Source: Protaetiibacter sp. SSC-01 (GTDB lineage: Bacteria > Actinomycetota > Actinomycetes > Actinomycetales > Microbacteriaceae). From it: a stretch of 64,000 nt of DNA. Under the pieces are notes generated by a model. It worked only from the letters and a program-made list of their open reading frames with translations. It was not told where the DNA came from and made no database searches. The stretch spans positions 868,001 through 932,000 of the forward strand of contig NZ_CP059987.1 of assembly GCF_014483895.1 (NCBI RefSeq), given 5' to 3'. Both the position numbers and the translations under genes were made by a program. Position 1 is the first letter of the stretch. Each line of letters begins with the position of its first letter. Below, in pieces: positions 49,046 through 56,906 of this stretch.

Positions 49046-50496
49046 CGCTCGACGCCGAAGCCGTGCTGGGCCGGCTCTCGGAGCTGCGCGCGGGCGACCC
49101 GCCCACCCACGGCGGCCGCGTGCTGAGCTACGTCTACGACCCGGGCCTCGCCGGGCTCGATGACATGGTCGCGGCTGTCGTCGACGAGGTGCTGCCCGTC
49201 AACGGCCTCGACCCGACGACGTTCCGCTCGGTGGGCGTGCTCGAGTCGGAGCTCGTCGGCTTCATGCGCGAGTTGCTGCACGGCGACGCGGATGTCGTGG
49301 GCTCGGCCACGAGCGGCGGCACCGAGAGCTGCCTGCTCGCGGTCAAGACGGCGCGCGACGTGTGGCGCGCCGCCCACCCCGAGGGGCGTCCGCGGCTTCT
49401 CGCCCCCGTCACGGTGCACGCCGCCTTCCAGAAGGCCGCCGCCTACTTCGACCTCGTGCTCGACCTCGTGCCGACCGCGCCCGACGGCGTCGTCTCGGCA
49501 GCGGATGTCGTGGCCCGCCTCGGCGACGACGTCGCGCTCGTCGTGCTCTCGGCGCCCAACTACCCCTTCGCGAGCCTCGACCCGATCGCCGAGGTGGCGG
49601 AAGCCGCATCCGCCGCGGGCGTCCCGTTGCACGTCGACGCGTGCATCGGCGGGCTCGTGCTGCCGTTCTGGCGCGACGACGCGGATGCCGAGCTGCCCGC
49701 GTGGGACTTCCGCGTGCCCGGCGTCACGAGCGTGAGCGCCGACCTGCACAAGTACGGCTACGCGCCGAAGGGCGTCTCGGTGCTGCTGCAGCGCGGGCGC
49801 GATCGCCAGCGGCACCAGTACTTCGCGACGACGCGGTGGCCCGGATACCCGGTCGTGAACCCCACGATCCTCGGCTCGAAGTCGGCCGTGCCGCTCGCGG
49901 CGGGCTGGGCGATCGCCGAGGGGCTCGGGGTCGAGGGCTTCCGCGAGCTCGGCGAGTCGTGCCTGCGCGCGACGCGCGCCCTGCGCGCCGCAATCGAGGG
50001 CATCGAGGGGCTGCGCGTCGTGGGGGAGCCCGTCGGGCCGCTCTTCGCGGTGGCGACCGATGAATCCGTCGCGCCCGAGCAGCGTGTCGACCCCCATCAT
50101 TGGGCCGACGCCGTGCGCGGGCTCGGCTTCGTGCTGCAGCTGCAGCCCGCGCTGGCCCCCCTGCCGTCGACGACGCACCTCACGATCACGCCCGTCACCG
50201 AGTCGGTGCTGCCCGAGCTCACGAGCGCGCTCGTCGCGGGGGCGGATGCCGTGCGCGGCGTGCCGCACGTCGACGCGTCCGCGCTGCTCGGCGGGCTCCC
50301 GCCGCTCGAGGCGCTCGCGGCGCTCGACTCCGACACCGCATGGGCGCTGCTGCAGGGCATCGGCATCGGGGGTGGCGCGGAGCTGCCGGATGCGCAGGCG
50401 CCGCTCGTGGCGCTCATCGAGGCGCTGCCGGCATCCGTCGCGGAGAGGCTGCTCGTCGAGCTGCTGGGGCGGTTGGTGGAGCCGCGGGAGGTGTAG
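49042..50496 (+). CDS. PLP-dependent decarboxylase/lyase, sphingosine-phosphate-lyase-like
   Basis: A 484-residue fold-type I PLP enzyme. It has ATSGGTESCLLAVKTARD (PLP phosphate/ring contact), APNYPFASLDPI, HVDACIGGLVLPFW (PLP-pyridine Asp) and SVSADLHKYGYAPKGVS, where the Lys forms the Schiff base. This last motif is that of sphingosine-1-phosphate lyases and group II decarboxylases. It is coupled to the MFS gene (ATGA). It probably cleaves or decarboxylates an amino compound imported by the transporter; the real substrate is unknown. Confidence 0.82.
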   Translation: MTLDAEAVLGRLSELRAGDPPTHGGRVLSYVYDPGLAGLDDMVAAVVDEVLPVNGLDPTTFRSVGVLESELVGFMRELLHGDADVVGSATSGGTESCLLAVKTARDVWRAAHPEGRPRLLAPVTVHAAFQKAAAYFDLVLDLVPTAPDGVVSAADVVARLGDDVALVVLSAPNYPFASLDPIAEVAEAASAAGVPLHVDACIGGLVLPFWRDDADAELPAWDFRVPGVTSVSADLHKYGYAPKGVSVLLQRGRDRQRHQYFATTRWPGYPVVNPTILGSKSAVPLAAGWAIAEGLGVEGFRELGESCLRATRALRAAIEGIEGLRVVGEPVGPLFAVATDESVAPEQRVDPHHWADAVRGLGFVLQLQPALAPLPSTTHLTITPVTESVLPELTSALVAGADAVRGVPHVDASALLGGLPPLEALAALDSDTAWALLQGIGIGGGAELPDAQAPLVALIEALPASVAERLLVELLGRLVEPREV

Positions 50497-50502
50497 CGGG
50501 GT

Positions 50503-50604
50503 GGTGGTCTCGAGACGCGTCGCCTTCGGCGGCGCTCCTCGACCACCTACATGAACACAGGTGGTCGAGGAGCGCCCGCGCAGCGGACGCGTCTCGAGAC
50601 CACC
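50503..50604. repeat. Inverted pair of family-2 repeats
   Basis: One copy in GGTCTCGAGACGCGTC orientation (50503-50547) is followed after 12 bp by a second in the opposite orientation (50560-50604). Together they can form one very large hairpin between two convergent genes. Confidence 0.85.
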
Positions 50605-50617
50605 GCCCCCGAGCTAC

Positions 50618-51679
50618 CTACAGCAGCGGCCGCCCCGCGAGCCCGCGACCGCGGGCGACCACGGCATCCGCGAGCTCCCTGAGCGCCGCAGCCGCGGGGT
50701 CCGCGGGGTCGCCCAGCACGACGGGCGCCCCCGCGTCGCCCCCCGAGGCGACGGATGCCGCGAGCGGCACGCGCGCGAGCACGGGCACCTCGAGCCGGCG
50801 CGCGACCTCGTCGCCGCCGCCCGCGCCGAACACCCCGCCCGACATGTTCTCGACGACGCCGATGACCGTCTGACCGGTCTGCCGCGCGAGCAGGCCGGAG
50901 CGCTCCGCCACATCCGCCGCGGCCGCCTGCGGCGTCGTCACGACGACGACCTCGGCGTTCGGCAGCAGCTGGCCGAGCGTGATGGCGACATCGCCCGTGC
51001 CGGGCGGCAGGTCGAGCAGCAGCACGTCGAGGTCGCCGAAGTACACGTCGGTGAGGAACTGCTGCATCGTGCGGTGCAGGAGCGGCCCGCGCCACGACAC
51101 GGGCGTGCGGTCCTCGACGAACATGCCGATCGAGATGACCTTCACGCCGTGCGCGACGGGCGGCAGGATCATGTCGCCCACCTGGGTGGGCTTCGCATCC
51201 GCGATGCCGAGGATGCCGGGGATCGAGAAGCCGAAGACGTCGGCGTCGACGAGCCCCACCGCGAGACCGCGCGCCGCGAGGGCGACCGCGAGCTCGGCCG
51301 TGATCGTCGACTTGCCGACGCCGCCCTTGCCCGAGGTGATCGCTACGACGCGCGTGAGCGTGCCGGGGCCGAACGGCATCCGGCGCTCGCCGCGGAGGCG
51401 CGTCACGAGCGCCTCTCGCTCGGCGGGGGTCATGACGCCGAGCGCGAGGTCGAGCGAGTCGACGCCCGGCACCGCGAGCACCGCCTCGCGCACGTCGCGC
51501 TCGATGCGGTCGGCGGCCGGGCAGCCCACGATCGTGAGGCGCAGGTCGACGCGTGCCGCGCCATCCGCCACCTCGACGCCGCGCACCATGTCGAGCTCGG
51601 TGATGGGGCGACGGATCTCGGGGTCCTGCACGCGCGCGAGCGCCGCGAGGACCGCGTCGGCGGCGGGGGAGGAGGTCAC
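50618..51679 (-). CDS. mrp: Mrp/NBP35-type iron-sulfur cluster carrier ATPase
   Basis: A 353-residue ParA-family ATPase. An N-terminal MIP18/DUF59 domain (about 1-85) precedes the deviant Walker A ITSGKGGVGKST, LVDADVFGFSIPGIL and LLLDLPPGTGDVAI. The CxxC pair of many ApbC proteins is not seen (ENMSGGVFGAGGGDEVA replaces it), as in other actinobacterial members. GTG 51679 overlaps the DUF1003 stop; the open frame to 52018 is the DUF1003 shadow. It probably carries Fe-S clusters. Confidence 0.88.
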   Translation of the reverse strand: MTSSPAADAVLAALARVQDPEIRRPITELDMVRGVEVADGAARVDLRLTIVGCPAADRIERDVREAVLAVPGVDSLDLALGVMTPAEREALVTRLRGERRMPFGPGTLTRVVAITSGKGGVGKSTITAELAVALAARGLAVGLVDADVFGFSIPGILGIADAKPTQVGDMILPPVAHGVKVISIGMFVEDRTPVSWRGPLLHRTMQQFLTDVYFGDLDVLLLDLPPGTGDVAITLGQLLPNAEVVVVTTPQAAAADVAERSGLLARQTGQTVIGVVENMSGGVFGAGGGDEVARRLEVPVLARVPLAASVASGGDAGAPVVLGDPADPAAAALRELADAVVARGRGLAGRPLL

Positions 51680-52182
51680 TTCGCGACCTCGTCCGTCTCC
51701 TTCTCCTTGTCGAGCTCCTCGAGCAGCGCGCGCAGCTCGGCCCGGATGAAGTCCTTCGTGGCCATGTCCTTGACCGCGAGGCGCAGCGCCACGACCTCGC
51801 GCGCGAGGTACTCGGTGTCGGCGAGATTGCGCTCGGCGCGCTGACGGTCCTGCTCGATCTGCACCCGGTCGCGATCGTCCTGCCGGTTCTGCGCGAGCAG
51901 GATGAGGGGCGCCGCATACGAGGCCTGCAACGACAGGATGAGGGTGAGCAGCGTGAAGTTGAGGGCGCGCGGGTCGAACTGGAACGGCACGGGCATGACC
52001 GAGTTCCACACGAGCCACAGGGTCACGAAGACCGTCATGCCGATGAGGAACCAGCTCGTGCCCATCGCGCGCGCGAACGACTCCGAGAAGCGGCCCATGC
52101 GGTCGCGGCCCGAGGGGCGGAAGCCGAAGGCCGGGCGGATGCCCTTGGGGGCGTCGAGCCGGGGCTCGTTACGTCGTGCCAT
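51676..52182 (-). CDS. DUF1003 membrane protein
   Basis: A 168-residue protein with two hydrophobic segments (about 42-62 and 75-98), the conserved NSVMPVPFQFDPRALNFTLLTLILSLQASYAAPLILLAQNRQ stretch of DUF1003, and a long charged helix (QIEQDRQRAERNLADTEYLAREV) that may be coiled coil. Function unknown. It is the middle gene of a three-gene unit, overlapping the MgtE-N/CBS gene by 14 bp and mrp by 4 bp, an order often seen in actinobacteria. Confidence 0.86.
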   Translation of the reverse strand: MARRNEPRLDAPKGIRPAFGFRPSGRDRMGRFSESFARAMGTSWFLIGMTVFVTLWLVWNSVMPVPFQFDPRALNFTLLTLILSLQASYAAPLILLAQNRQDDRDRVQIEQDRQRAERNLADTEYLAREVVALRLAVKDMATKDFIRAELRALLEELDKEKETDEVAK

Positions 52183-53482
52183 GCGGCGTCCTCCTTCCTC
52201 GGATCGGGATGGCTGCGGTGCTCGTGCTCACGGGCTCCGGTTCCTGCTCGTCGTGCGAACTTCGCCAGTCATCGGGCAGGAGGTAGTCGAGGACGTCGTC
52301 GATGGTCACCACCCCGACGAGACGGTGCTTCTCGTCGACGACGGGAAGCGAGACGAGGTTGTAGGAGGCGAGGATGCGCGCGACCTCGGCCGCGCTCGTC
52401 TCGGGCGCGACCGGCTCGAGGGTCGCGTCGATGAGCGTGCCGAGACGCTCGTGCGGCGGGTAGCGCAGCATCCGCTGGAAGTGCACGACGCCGAGGAAGC
52501 GACCCGTGGGCGGCTCGTACGGCGGCAGGGTGACGCACACGGCGGCGCCGAGCGCCGGCGCGAGCTCGTGGCGGCGGATGAGGGCGAGCCCCTCCGCGAC
52601 GGTCGCGTCGGCCGAGACGATGATCGGCTCGGTCGTCATGAGGCCGCCCGCGGTCTCGGGGGCGTAGTTGAGGAGGAAGCGCACGTCTTCCGCCTCCTCC
52701 GGCTGCATGAGACCGAGCAGGGCCTCACCGCGTGCCTCGGGCAGCTGGGCGATGAGGTCGGCGGCGTCGTCGGGCTGCATCTGGTCGAGCACGTCGGCGG
52801 CGCGCTCGTCGTCGAGCTGCGTGATGATCTCGACCTGCTCGTCCTCGGGCATCTCCTCGAGGGCGTCGGCGAGACGGTCGTCGGGGAGCTCCTCGGCGAC
52901 CTCGATGCGGCGGTCCTCGGGCAGGTCGAGGAGAGTCGATGCGAGGTCGGCCGGCAGCAGGTCGGCGTAGGTCGCGATGAGCTGCTCGGCGGACTGCGAC
53001 TCGCCGGGGGCGTTGACCTCGCGCACCTTGTCCCACGCAGCGAGCACGGTGCTGCCCTTGCCGAACGGAGCCGCGCTCGTGCGGGGGCGGCGCAGGAAGA
53101 GCTCGCCCACGACCCACTCGCCGGGGCCCGACTCCTCGATCGCGACGTCCTCGATCGTGGCCTGGCCCGATCCGTCGCGCAGCGCGACCTGGCGGCCGAG
53201 CATCTCGGCGATGACGCGCACTTCGCCGCCGCGCTGCTCGAAGCGGCGCAGGTTGATGAGACCGGTCGTGATGATCTGGCCCGCGCCGATGCTCGTGACG
53301 CGTCCGATCGACACGAAGACGCGACGCCGACCGGGGATCTCGACGATGAGCCCGACGACACGCGGCGAGCTCTTGGGGCGGTACACGACGAGCACGTCGC
53401 GCACCTTCCCGACCCGGTCGCCGTTGGGGTCGAAGACGGAGCACCCGGCCAGTCGGGCGACGAAGACTCTCGTGGCGCTCAC
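52169..53482 (-). CDS. Soluble MgtE-N/CBS protein with PRC-barrel start
   Basis: A 437-residue protein: PRC-barrel-like N-terminus (FVARLAGCSVFDPNGDRVGKVRDVLV), MgtE intracellular N domain with acidic helical repeats (LPDDRLADALEEMPEDEQVEI, QLDDERAADVLDQMQPDDAADLI) and two CBS domains (MTTEPIIVSADATV; LVGVVTIDDVLDYLL). The MgtE membrane domain is absent, so it cannot itself be a channel. It may sense Mg2+ or nucleotides and control a partner such as the adjacent DUF1003 protein. GTG 53482 has TAGGGT 6 nt upstream. Confidence 0.85.
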   Translation of the reverse strand: MSATRVFVARLAGCSVFDPNGDRVGKVRDVLVVYRPKSSPRVVGLIVEIPGRRRVFVSIGRVTSIGAGQIITTGLINLRRFEQRGGEVRVIAEMLGRQVALRDGSGQATIEDVAIEESGPGEWVVGELFLRRPRTSAAPFGKGSTVLAAWDKVREVNAPGESQSAEQLIATYADLLPADLASTLLDLPEDRRIEVAEELPDDRLADALEEMPEDEQVEIITQLDDERAADVLDQMQPDDAADLIAQLPEARGEALLGLMQPEEAEDVRFLLNYAPETAGGLMTTEPIIVSADATVAEGLALIRRHELAPALGAAVCVTLPPYEPPTGRFLGVVHFQRMLRYPPHERLGTLIDATLEPVAPETSAAEVARILASYNLVSLPVVDEKHRLVGVVTIDDVLDYLLPDDWRSSHDEQEPEPVSTSTAAIPIRGRRTPHGTT

Positions 53483-53518
53483 GGGAAAACCCTACCCGCC
53501 GGATGCCAGAATGGCGGG
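53483..53518. promoter_or_regulatory. Divergent leaderless promoters, MgtE-N/CBS and general stress genes
   Basis: TAGGGT on the minus strand (53494-53489) and CAGAAT on the plus strand (53507-53512) each lie exactly 6 nt from a GTG start codon. Confidence 0.65.
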
Positions 53519-54007
53519 GTGACCAGCCCTTCGCCTTTCGCACGTCCCGGCGCCCCGCTGACGGTTCCGCAGGGCGACGTTCTCGGCACCTACGACAGCT
53601 ATCCCGAGGCGCAGAAGGTCGTCGACCGGCTCGCGAAGGCGGACTTCCCGGTGGCGAAGCTCGCGATCGTCGGCAACAACCTCACGAGCGTCGAGATCAT
53701 CACCCGCAAGCGCTCGTGGAACCGCGCGGCCTTCTCCGGCGTGCTGTCGGGCGCGTGGCTCGGCATCTTCATGGGCCTGCTGCTGAGCCTGCTCTCGCCG
53801 ACCTTCACGTGGCAGCTCTTCGCGGCCGCCGTGTTCATCGGCGCCGCGCTCGGCCTCTTCCTGCAGCTCATCAGCTACGCGATCAGCCGCCGCAACCGCG
53901 ACTTCGAGTCGGTGTCGCAGGTGATCGCCGCGAACTACCAGATCGTCATCGAGCCGGGCATGCTCGCCCGCGCCCAGGACGCCCTCGCCCGCAACCCCCA
54001 ACTCTGA
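53519..54007 (+). CDS. General stress protein-like membrane protein (GsmF/YflT-N domain)
   Basis: A 162-residue protein: GTYDSYPEAQKVVDRLAKADFPVAKLAIVGNNL is the N-terminal alpha/beta module of the general-stress-protein 17M-like family, followed by two hydrophobic segments (about 70-92 and 98-122, FSGVLSGAWLGIFMGLLLSLL) and a polar tail. Its function is not known. It is divergent from the MgtE-N/CBS-DUF1003-mrp unit. Confidence 0.83.
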   Translation: MTSPSPFARPGAPLTVPQGDVLGTYDSYPEAQKVVDRLAKADFPVAKLAIVGNNLTSVEIITRKRSWNRAAFSGVLSGAWLGIFMGLLLSLLSPTFTWQLFAAAVFIGAALGLFLQLISYAISRRNRDFESVSQVIAANYQIVIEPGMLARAQDALARNPQL

Positions 54008-54017
54008 CCTCGTGCTC

Positions 54018-54096
54018 GTGGCGCGGCTGGAGCCGCGACGCGACGGCGGGAGAAACGCCTCCCGCCGCACGGTCGTAGCTCCAGCCGCGCCGTGAG
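54018..54096. repeat. Intergenic palindromic repeat, family 1
   Basis: Contains GGCGCGGCTGGAGCCGCG, GGCGGGAGAAACGCCTCCCG and GTAGCTCCAGCCGCGCC, nearly identical over its length to the reverse complement of 2578-2646. It sits between convergent genes. Confidence 0.85.
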
Positions 54097-54105
54097 TCGA
54101 CGTCG

Positions 54106-54918
54106 TCAGCGGCGGCCGGCCTTCGCCCGGAACAGCACGCGCGTGAGCACGGCGCCGACGGCGAGGAAGGCGACGCACCAGCCGAGAGCCCACCATCCGC
54201 TCGTGCCGATGTCGGTGCCGAGCAGGAGCCCGCGGATGGTCTCGATGATGGGGGTGAGGGGCTGGTTCTCGGCGATCCAGCGCAGCCACTCGGGCATCGT
54301 GTCGACGGGAACGAAAGCGCTCGACACATACGGCAGGAACATGAGGAAGAAGCCGTACCCGTTCGCCGCCTCCGGGTTCGACGCCGCGAGGCCGATCGCC
54401 GCGAAGACCCAGGTGATCGCGAGGATGTAGAGGGCGACGAGCGCGCCCATCCCGATCCACTCGATCGGTCCGGCGCTCGGTCGGAACCCCAGCAGCAGGG
54501 CCACGCCGATGACGATCGCGGTGGCGACGAGGTTGCGCACGAGGCTCGCGACGACGTGCCCCGTGATGACCGTCTCGGCGCGCATCGGCATGGTGCGGAA
54601 GCGGTCGATGACGCCCGTCGTCATGTCGGTCGCCACGTCGACGGCGACCGAGGCGGCCCCGAACCCCGCGCACAGCAGGATGATGCCCGGCACGACGTAG
54701 TCGACGTAGCCGCCGCCGGGGGCGATCGCGCCGCCGAACACCTGCGTGAAGAGCACCATGAGCATGGTGGGCAGCGCGATCGCCATGACGAGCGCGTCGG
54801 GGGTGCGCAGCGTGTGCAGCATGCTGCGGCCGACGAAGGTCGCGAAGACGGATGCCGCTCGCGGCGGCGCGGCGGGCGCCGGCGCGGGCGCGTGTCCGGG
54901 TGCGGTGAGGGTGGTCAT
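54106..54918 (-). CDS. ABC-2 type multidrug efflux permease (DrrB-like)
   Basis: A 270-residue membrane protein with six hydrophobic segments and the ABC-2 pattern: SMLHTLRTPDALVMAIALPTMLMVLFTQVFGG, TDMTTGVIDRFRTMPMRAETVITGHV, and SAFVPVDTMPEWLRWIAENQPLTPIIETIRGLL. It is 5 bp after the ATPase gene, and the two form an exporter like the daunorubicin DrrAB system. Confidence 0.88.
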   Translation of the reverse strand: MTTLTAPGHAPAPAPAAPPRAASVFATFVGRSMLHTLRTPDALVMAIALPTMLMVLFTQVFGGAIAPGGGYVDYVVPGIILLCAGFGAASVAVDVATDMTTGVIDRFRTMPMRAETVITGHVVASLVRNLVATAIVIGVALLLGFRPSAGPIEWIGMGALVALYILAITWVFAAIGLAASNPEAANGYGFFLMFLPYVSSAFVPVDTMPEWLRWIAENQPLTPIIETIRGLLLGTDIGTSGWWALGWCVAFLAVGAVLTRVLFRAKAGRR

Positions 54919-54923
54919 GGCGG

Positions 54924-55817
54924 TCAGTCCTTCGTGAGGGCGAGCTCGGGCTCGCGGGTGGCGGGGGATCCCGTGACGGCGAGGAAGACGTCGTCGAGGC
55001 TGGGGGAGCGCAGGGAGACGGATGCGGCATCCGCGTTCCCGAGTCCGGCGAGCGCGCGGCGCAGTCCCGCGACGGTGCCGTCGGTGGGGAGCTCGGCGAG
55101 CACGGCGCCCGTGGCGTCGCTCACGGTGATCACCTCGCCGCCGACGCGCGCCTTGAGCTCATCGGCGGTGCCCTCGGCCACGACGACGCCGTGCTCGATG
55201 ACGGCGATGCGATCGGCGAGCTGGTCGGCCTCCTCGAGGTACTGCGTCGTGAGCAGCACGGTCGTGCCGTTCGCGGTCAGGGTGCGGATCTCGTCCCACA
55301 GCGCCTGGCGGCTGCGGGTGTCGAGGCCCGTCGTCGGCTCGTCGAGGAACACCACGGGCGGCGCGAGGATGAGGCTGATGGCGAGGTCGAGGCGCCGGCG
55401 CATGCCGCCCGAGTAGGTGCCGACCCGCTTGCCGGCCGCCTCGACGAGGCCGAAGCGGTGGAGCATCTCGTCGGCCCGGCGTGCCGCGTCGGCCCGACCG
55501 AGGCCCGAGAGCCTGCCCATCATGCGCAGGTTCTCGCGTCCGGTGAGCACCTGGTCGACCGCTGCGGCCTGACCGGTGACGCTGATGCGGCGCTTGACCT
55601 GCTCGGGCTCGTGTGCGACGTCGTGGCCCGCGACGGTCGCGGTGCCGGCGTCGGCGGCGACGAGCGTGCTGAGGATGCCGAGCAGAGTGGTCTTGCCGGC
55701 CCCGTTGGGACCGAGCAGGGCGAAGACGGTGCCGGCTGAGACGTCGAGGTCGATGCCGCGGAGCACCTCGGTGCCGCCGAAGCTCTTGCGGATGCCGCGA
55801 ACGGTGATGGCGTCCAT
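54924..55817 (-). CDS. ABC transporter ATPase, DrrA family
   Basis: A 297-residue ATPase: Walker A GPNGAGKTT (about 37-45), Q-loop, signature YSGGMRRRLDLA and Walker B VVFLDEPTTGLDTRSR. The C-terminal about 70 residues match the DrrA-type extension. AGGAAGG precedes ATG 55817. It is the first gene of the pair. Its promoter (TTGACG, 17 bp, GTATCT on the minus strand around 55909-55881) is followed by a palindromic operator, so it is probably repressed by the divergent TetR protein. Confidence 0.9.
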   Translation of the reverse strand: MDAITVRGIRKSFGGTEVLRGIDLDVSAGTVFALLGPNGAGKTTLLGILSTLVAADAGTATVAGHDVAHEPEQVKRRISVTGQAAAVDQVLTGRENLRMMGRLSGLGRADAARRADEMLHRFGLVEAAGKRVGTYSGGMRRRLDLAISLILAPPVVFLDEPTTGLDTRSRQALWDEIRTLTANGTTVLLTTQYLEEADQLADRIAVIEHGVVVAEGTADELKARVGGEVITVSDATGAVLAELPTDGTVAGLRRALAGLGNADAASVSLRSPSLDDVFLAVTGSPATREPELALTKD

Positions 55818-55931
55818 CGCGCGTCCTTCCTGTGGGAGTGTGAATGGCGTAAACTGTTTACGCCATATGCGAACTGTTTAACAGATACACAGTTAGCGCC
55901 CTCCGCGTCAACCCCGAATACGATGAGGCCG
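55818..55931. promoter_or_regulatory. TetR operator region between efflux and regulator genes
   Basis: A perfect 23-bp palindrome spans 55844-55866 (arms ATGGCGTAAAC/GTTTACGCCAT around T). An 11-bp palindrome CTGTTTAACAG lies at 55874-55884. This is the most A/T-rich stretch of the window. The -10 TACGAT (55919-55924) of the tetR gene lies 7 nt before ATG 55932. Confidence 0.8.
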
Positions 55932-56849
55932 ATGACCGACACCCCGACCGAGCCGGAGCTCCCGCGCGCCGTCGCCCTCGCATGGGGCGTCGCGGCGCAT
56001 CCGCAGCGCGGCCCCAAGCGCGAGCTCTCGATCGAGCGCATCGTCGACGTCGCCGTCGAGCTCGCCGACCGCGGAGGGCTCGGAGCGGTCTCGATGGCAG
56101 CCGTCGCGTCGGAGCTCGGGTACACGCCGATGTCGCTCTACCGCTACGTCACGAGCAAAGACGACCTGCTCGTGCTCATGCAGGAGCGCGGCATCGGCGT
56201 GCCGCCCGAGAGCGTGCGAGAGGCCGACGGCTGGCGCGACGGGATGCGCGACTGGGCCGCCGCGACCCTCTCGACCTACCGTGAGCATCCGTGGCTGCTC
56301 GACCTCGCGATCGAGGGCACCCCCCAGACGCCCAACAACCTCGCGTGGCTCGACGCGGCGCTCGAGACGCTCGCGGAGGCGCCCGCCGACTACGAGGCCA
56401 AGGTCTCGATCGTGCTCGCCGTCATGGCACAGGTGCGCTGGCAGGGCGTCGTCGAGCGCGGCTACCTCGCGGCGGCGGCGGCGGCCTCCGTGCGACCCGA
56501 GGATCTCGACCGCCACGCGAGCGACGTCATCGCGACCTTCATCACGCCCGAGCAGTTCCCCGAGGTGCACCGCGCGCTGCAGGCCGGCGTGTTCGGGCCC
56601 GGCCCCGACGACCCCTTCGCGTTCGGCCTCGAGCGCGTGCTCGACGGCATCGAGAACTACCTCGCGACCGAGCCCTCCGCACGACCCGCGACGCCCCTCG
56701 GCGACCCCCAGGAGGACCAGATCGCGCGCGATCCGAAGGTCAGGGAGGCCGTCAAGGCGCGGCGCGAGGCCGAGAAGCAGCTGCGCGAGGCCCGCAAGCG
56801 CGAACGCGAACGGATGCGCGAGGCGCGCGAGCGGATGCGGAGGGGATAG
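55932..56849 (+). CDS. TetR-family transcriptional regulator
   Basis: A 305-residue regulator. The N-terminal helix-turn-helix reads SIERIVDVAVELADRGGLGAVSMAAVASELGYTPMSLYRYVTSKDDLL (about 33-80); residues 85-240 form a TetR_C-type ligand domain, and a long Arg/Glu-rich helix (KVREAVKARREAEKQLREARKRERERM) ends the protein, which is unusual and could be coiled coil or nucleic-acid-binding. ATG 55932 is chosen over ATG 55923, which overlaps the -10. It probably represses the divergent ABC genes. Confidence 0.88.
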   Translation: MTDTPTEPELPRAVALAWGVAAHPQRGPKRELSIERIVDVAVELADRGGLGAVSMAAVASELGYTPMSLYRYVTSKDDLLVLMQERGIGVPPESVREADGWRDGMRDWAAATLSTYREHPWLLDLAIEGTPQTPNNLAWLDAALETLAEAPADYEAKVSIVLAVMAQVRWQGVVERGYLAAAAAASVRPEDLDRHASDVIATFITPEQFPEVHRALQAGVFGPGPDDPFAFGLERVLDGIENYLATEPSARPATPLGDPQEDQIARDPKVREAVKARREAEKQLREARKRERERMREARERMRRG

Positions 56850-56860
56850 CCGATCGCGGA

Positions 56861-56903
56861 GGTCTCGAGACGCGTCCGCTGCGCGGGCGCTCCTCGACCA
56901 CCT
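56861..56903. repeat. Intergenic palindromic repeat, family 2
   Basis: GGTCTCGAGACGCGTCCGCT ... GCTCCTCGACCACCT between the convergent tetR and amylase genes; nearly identical to 50560-50604 in reverse. Confidence 0.85.
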
Positions 56904-56906
56904 GGG

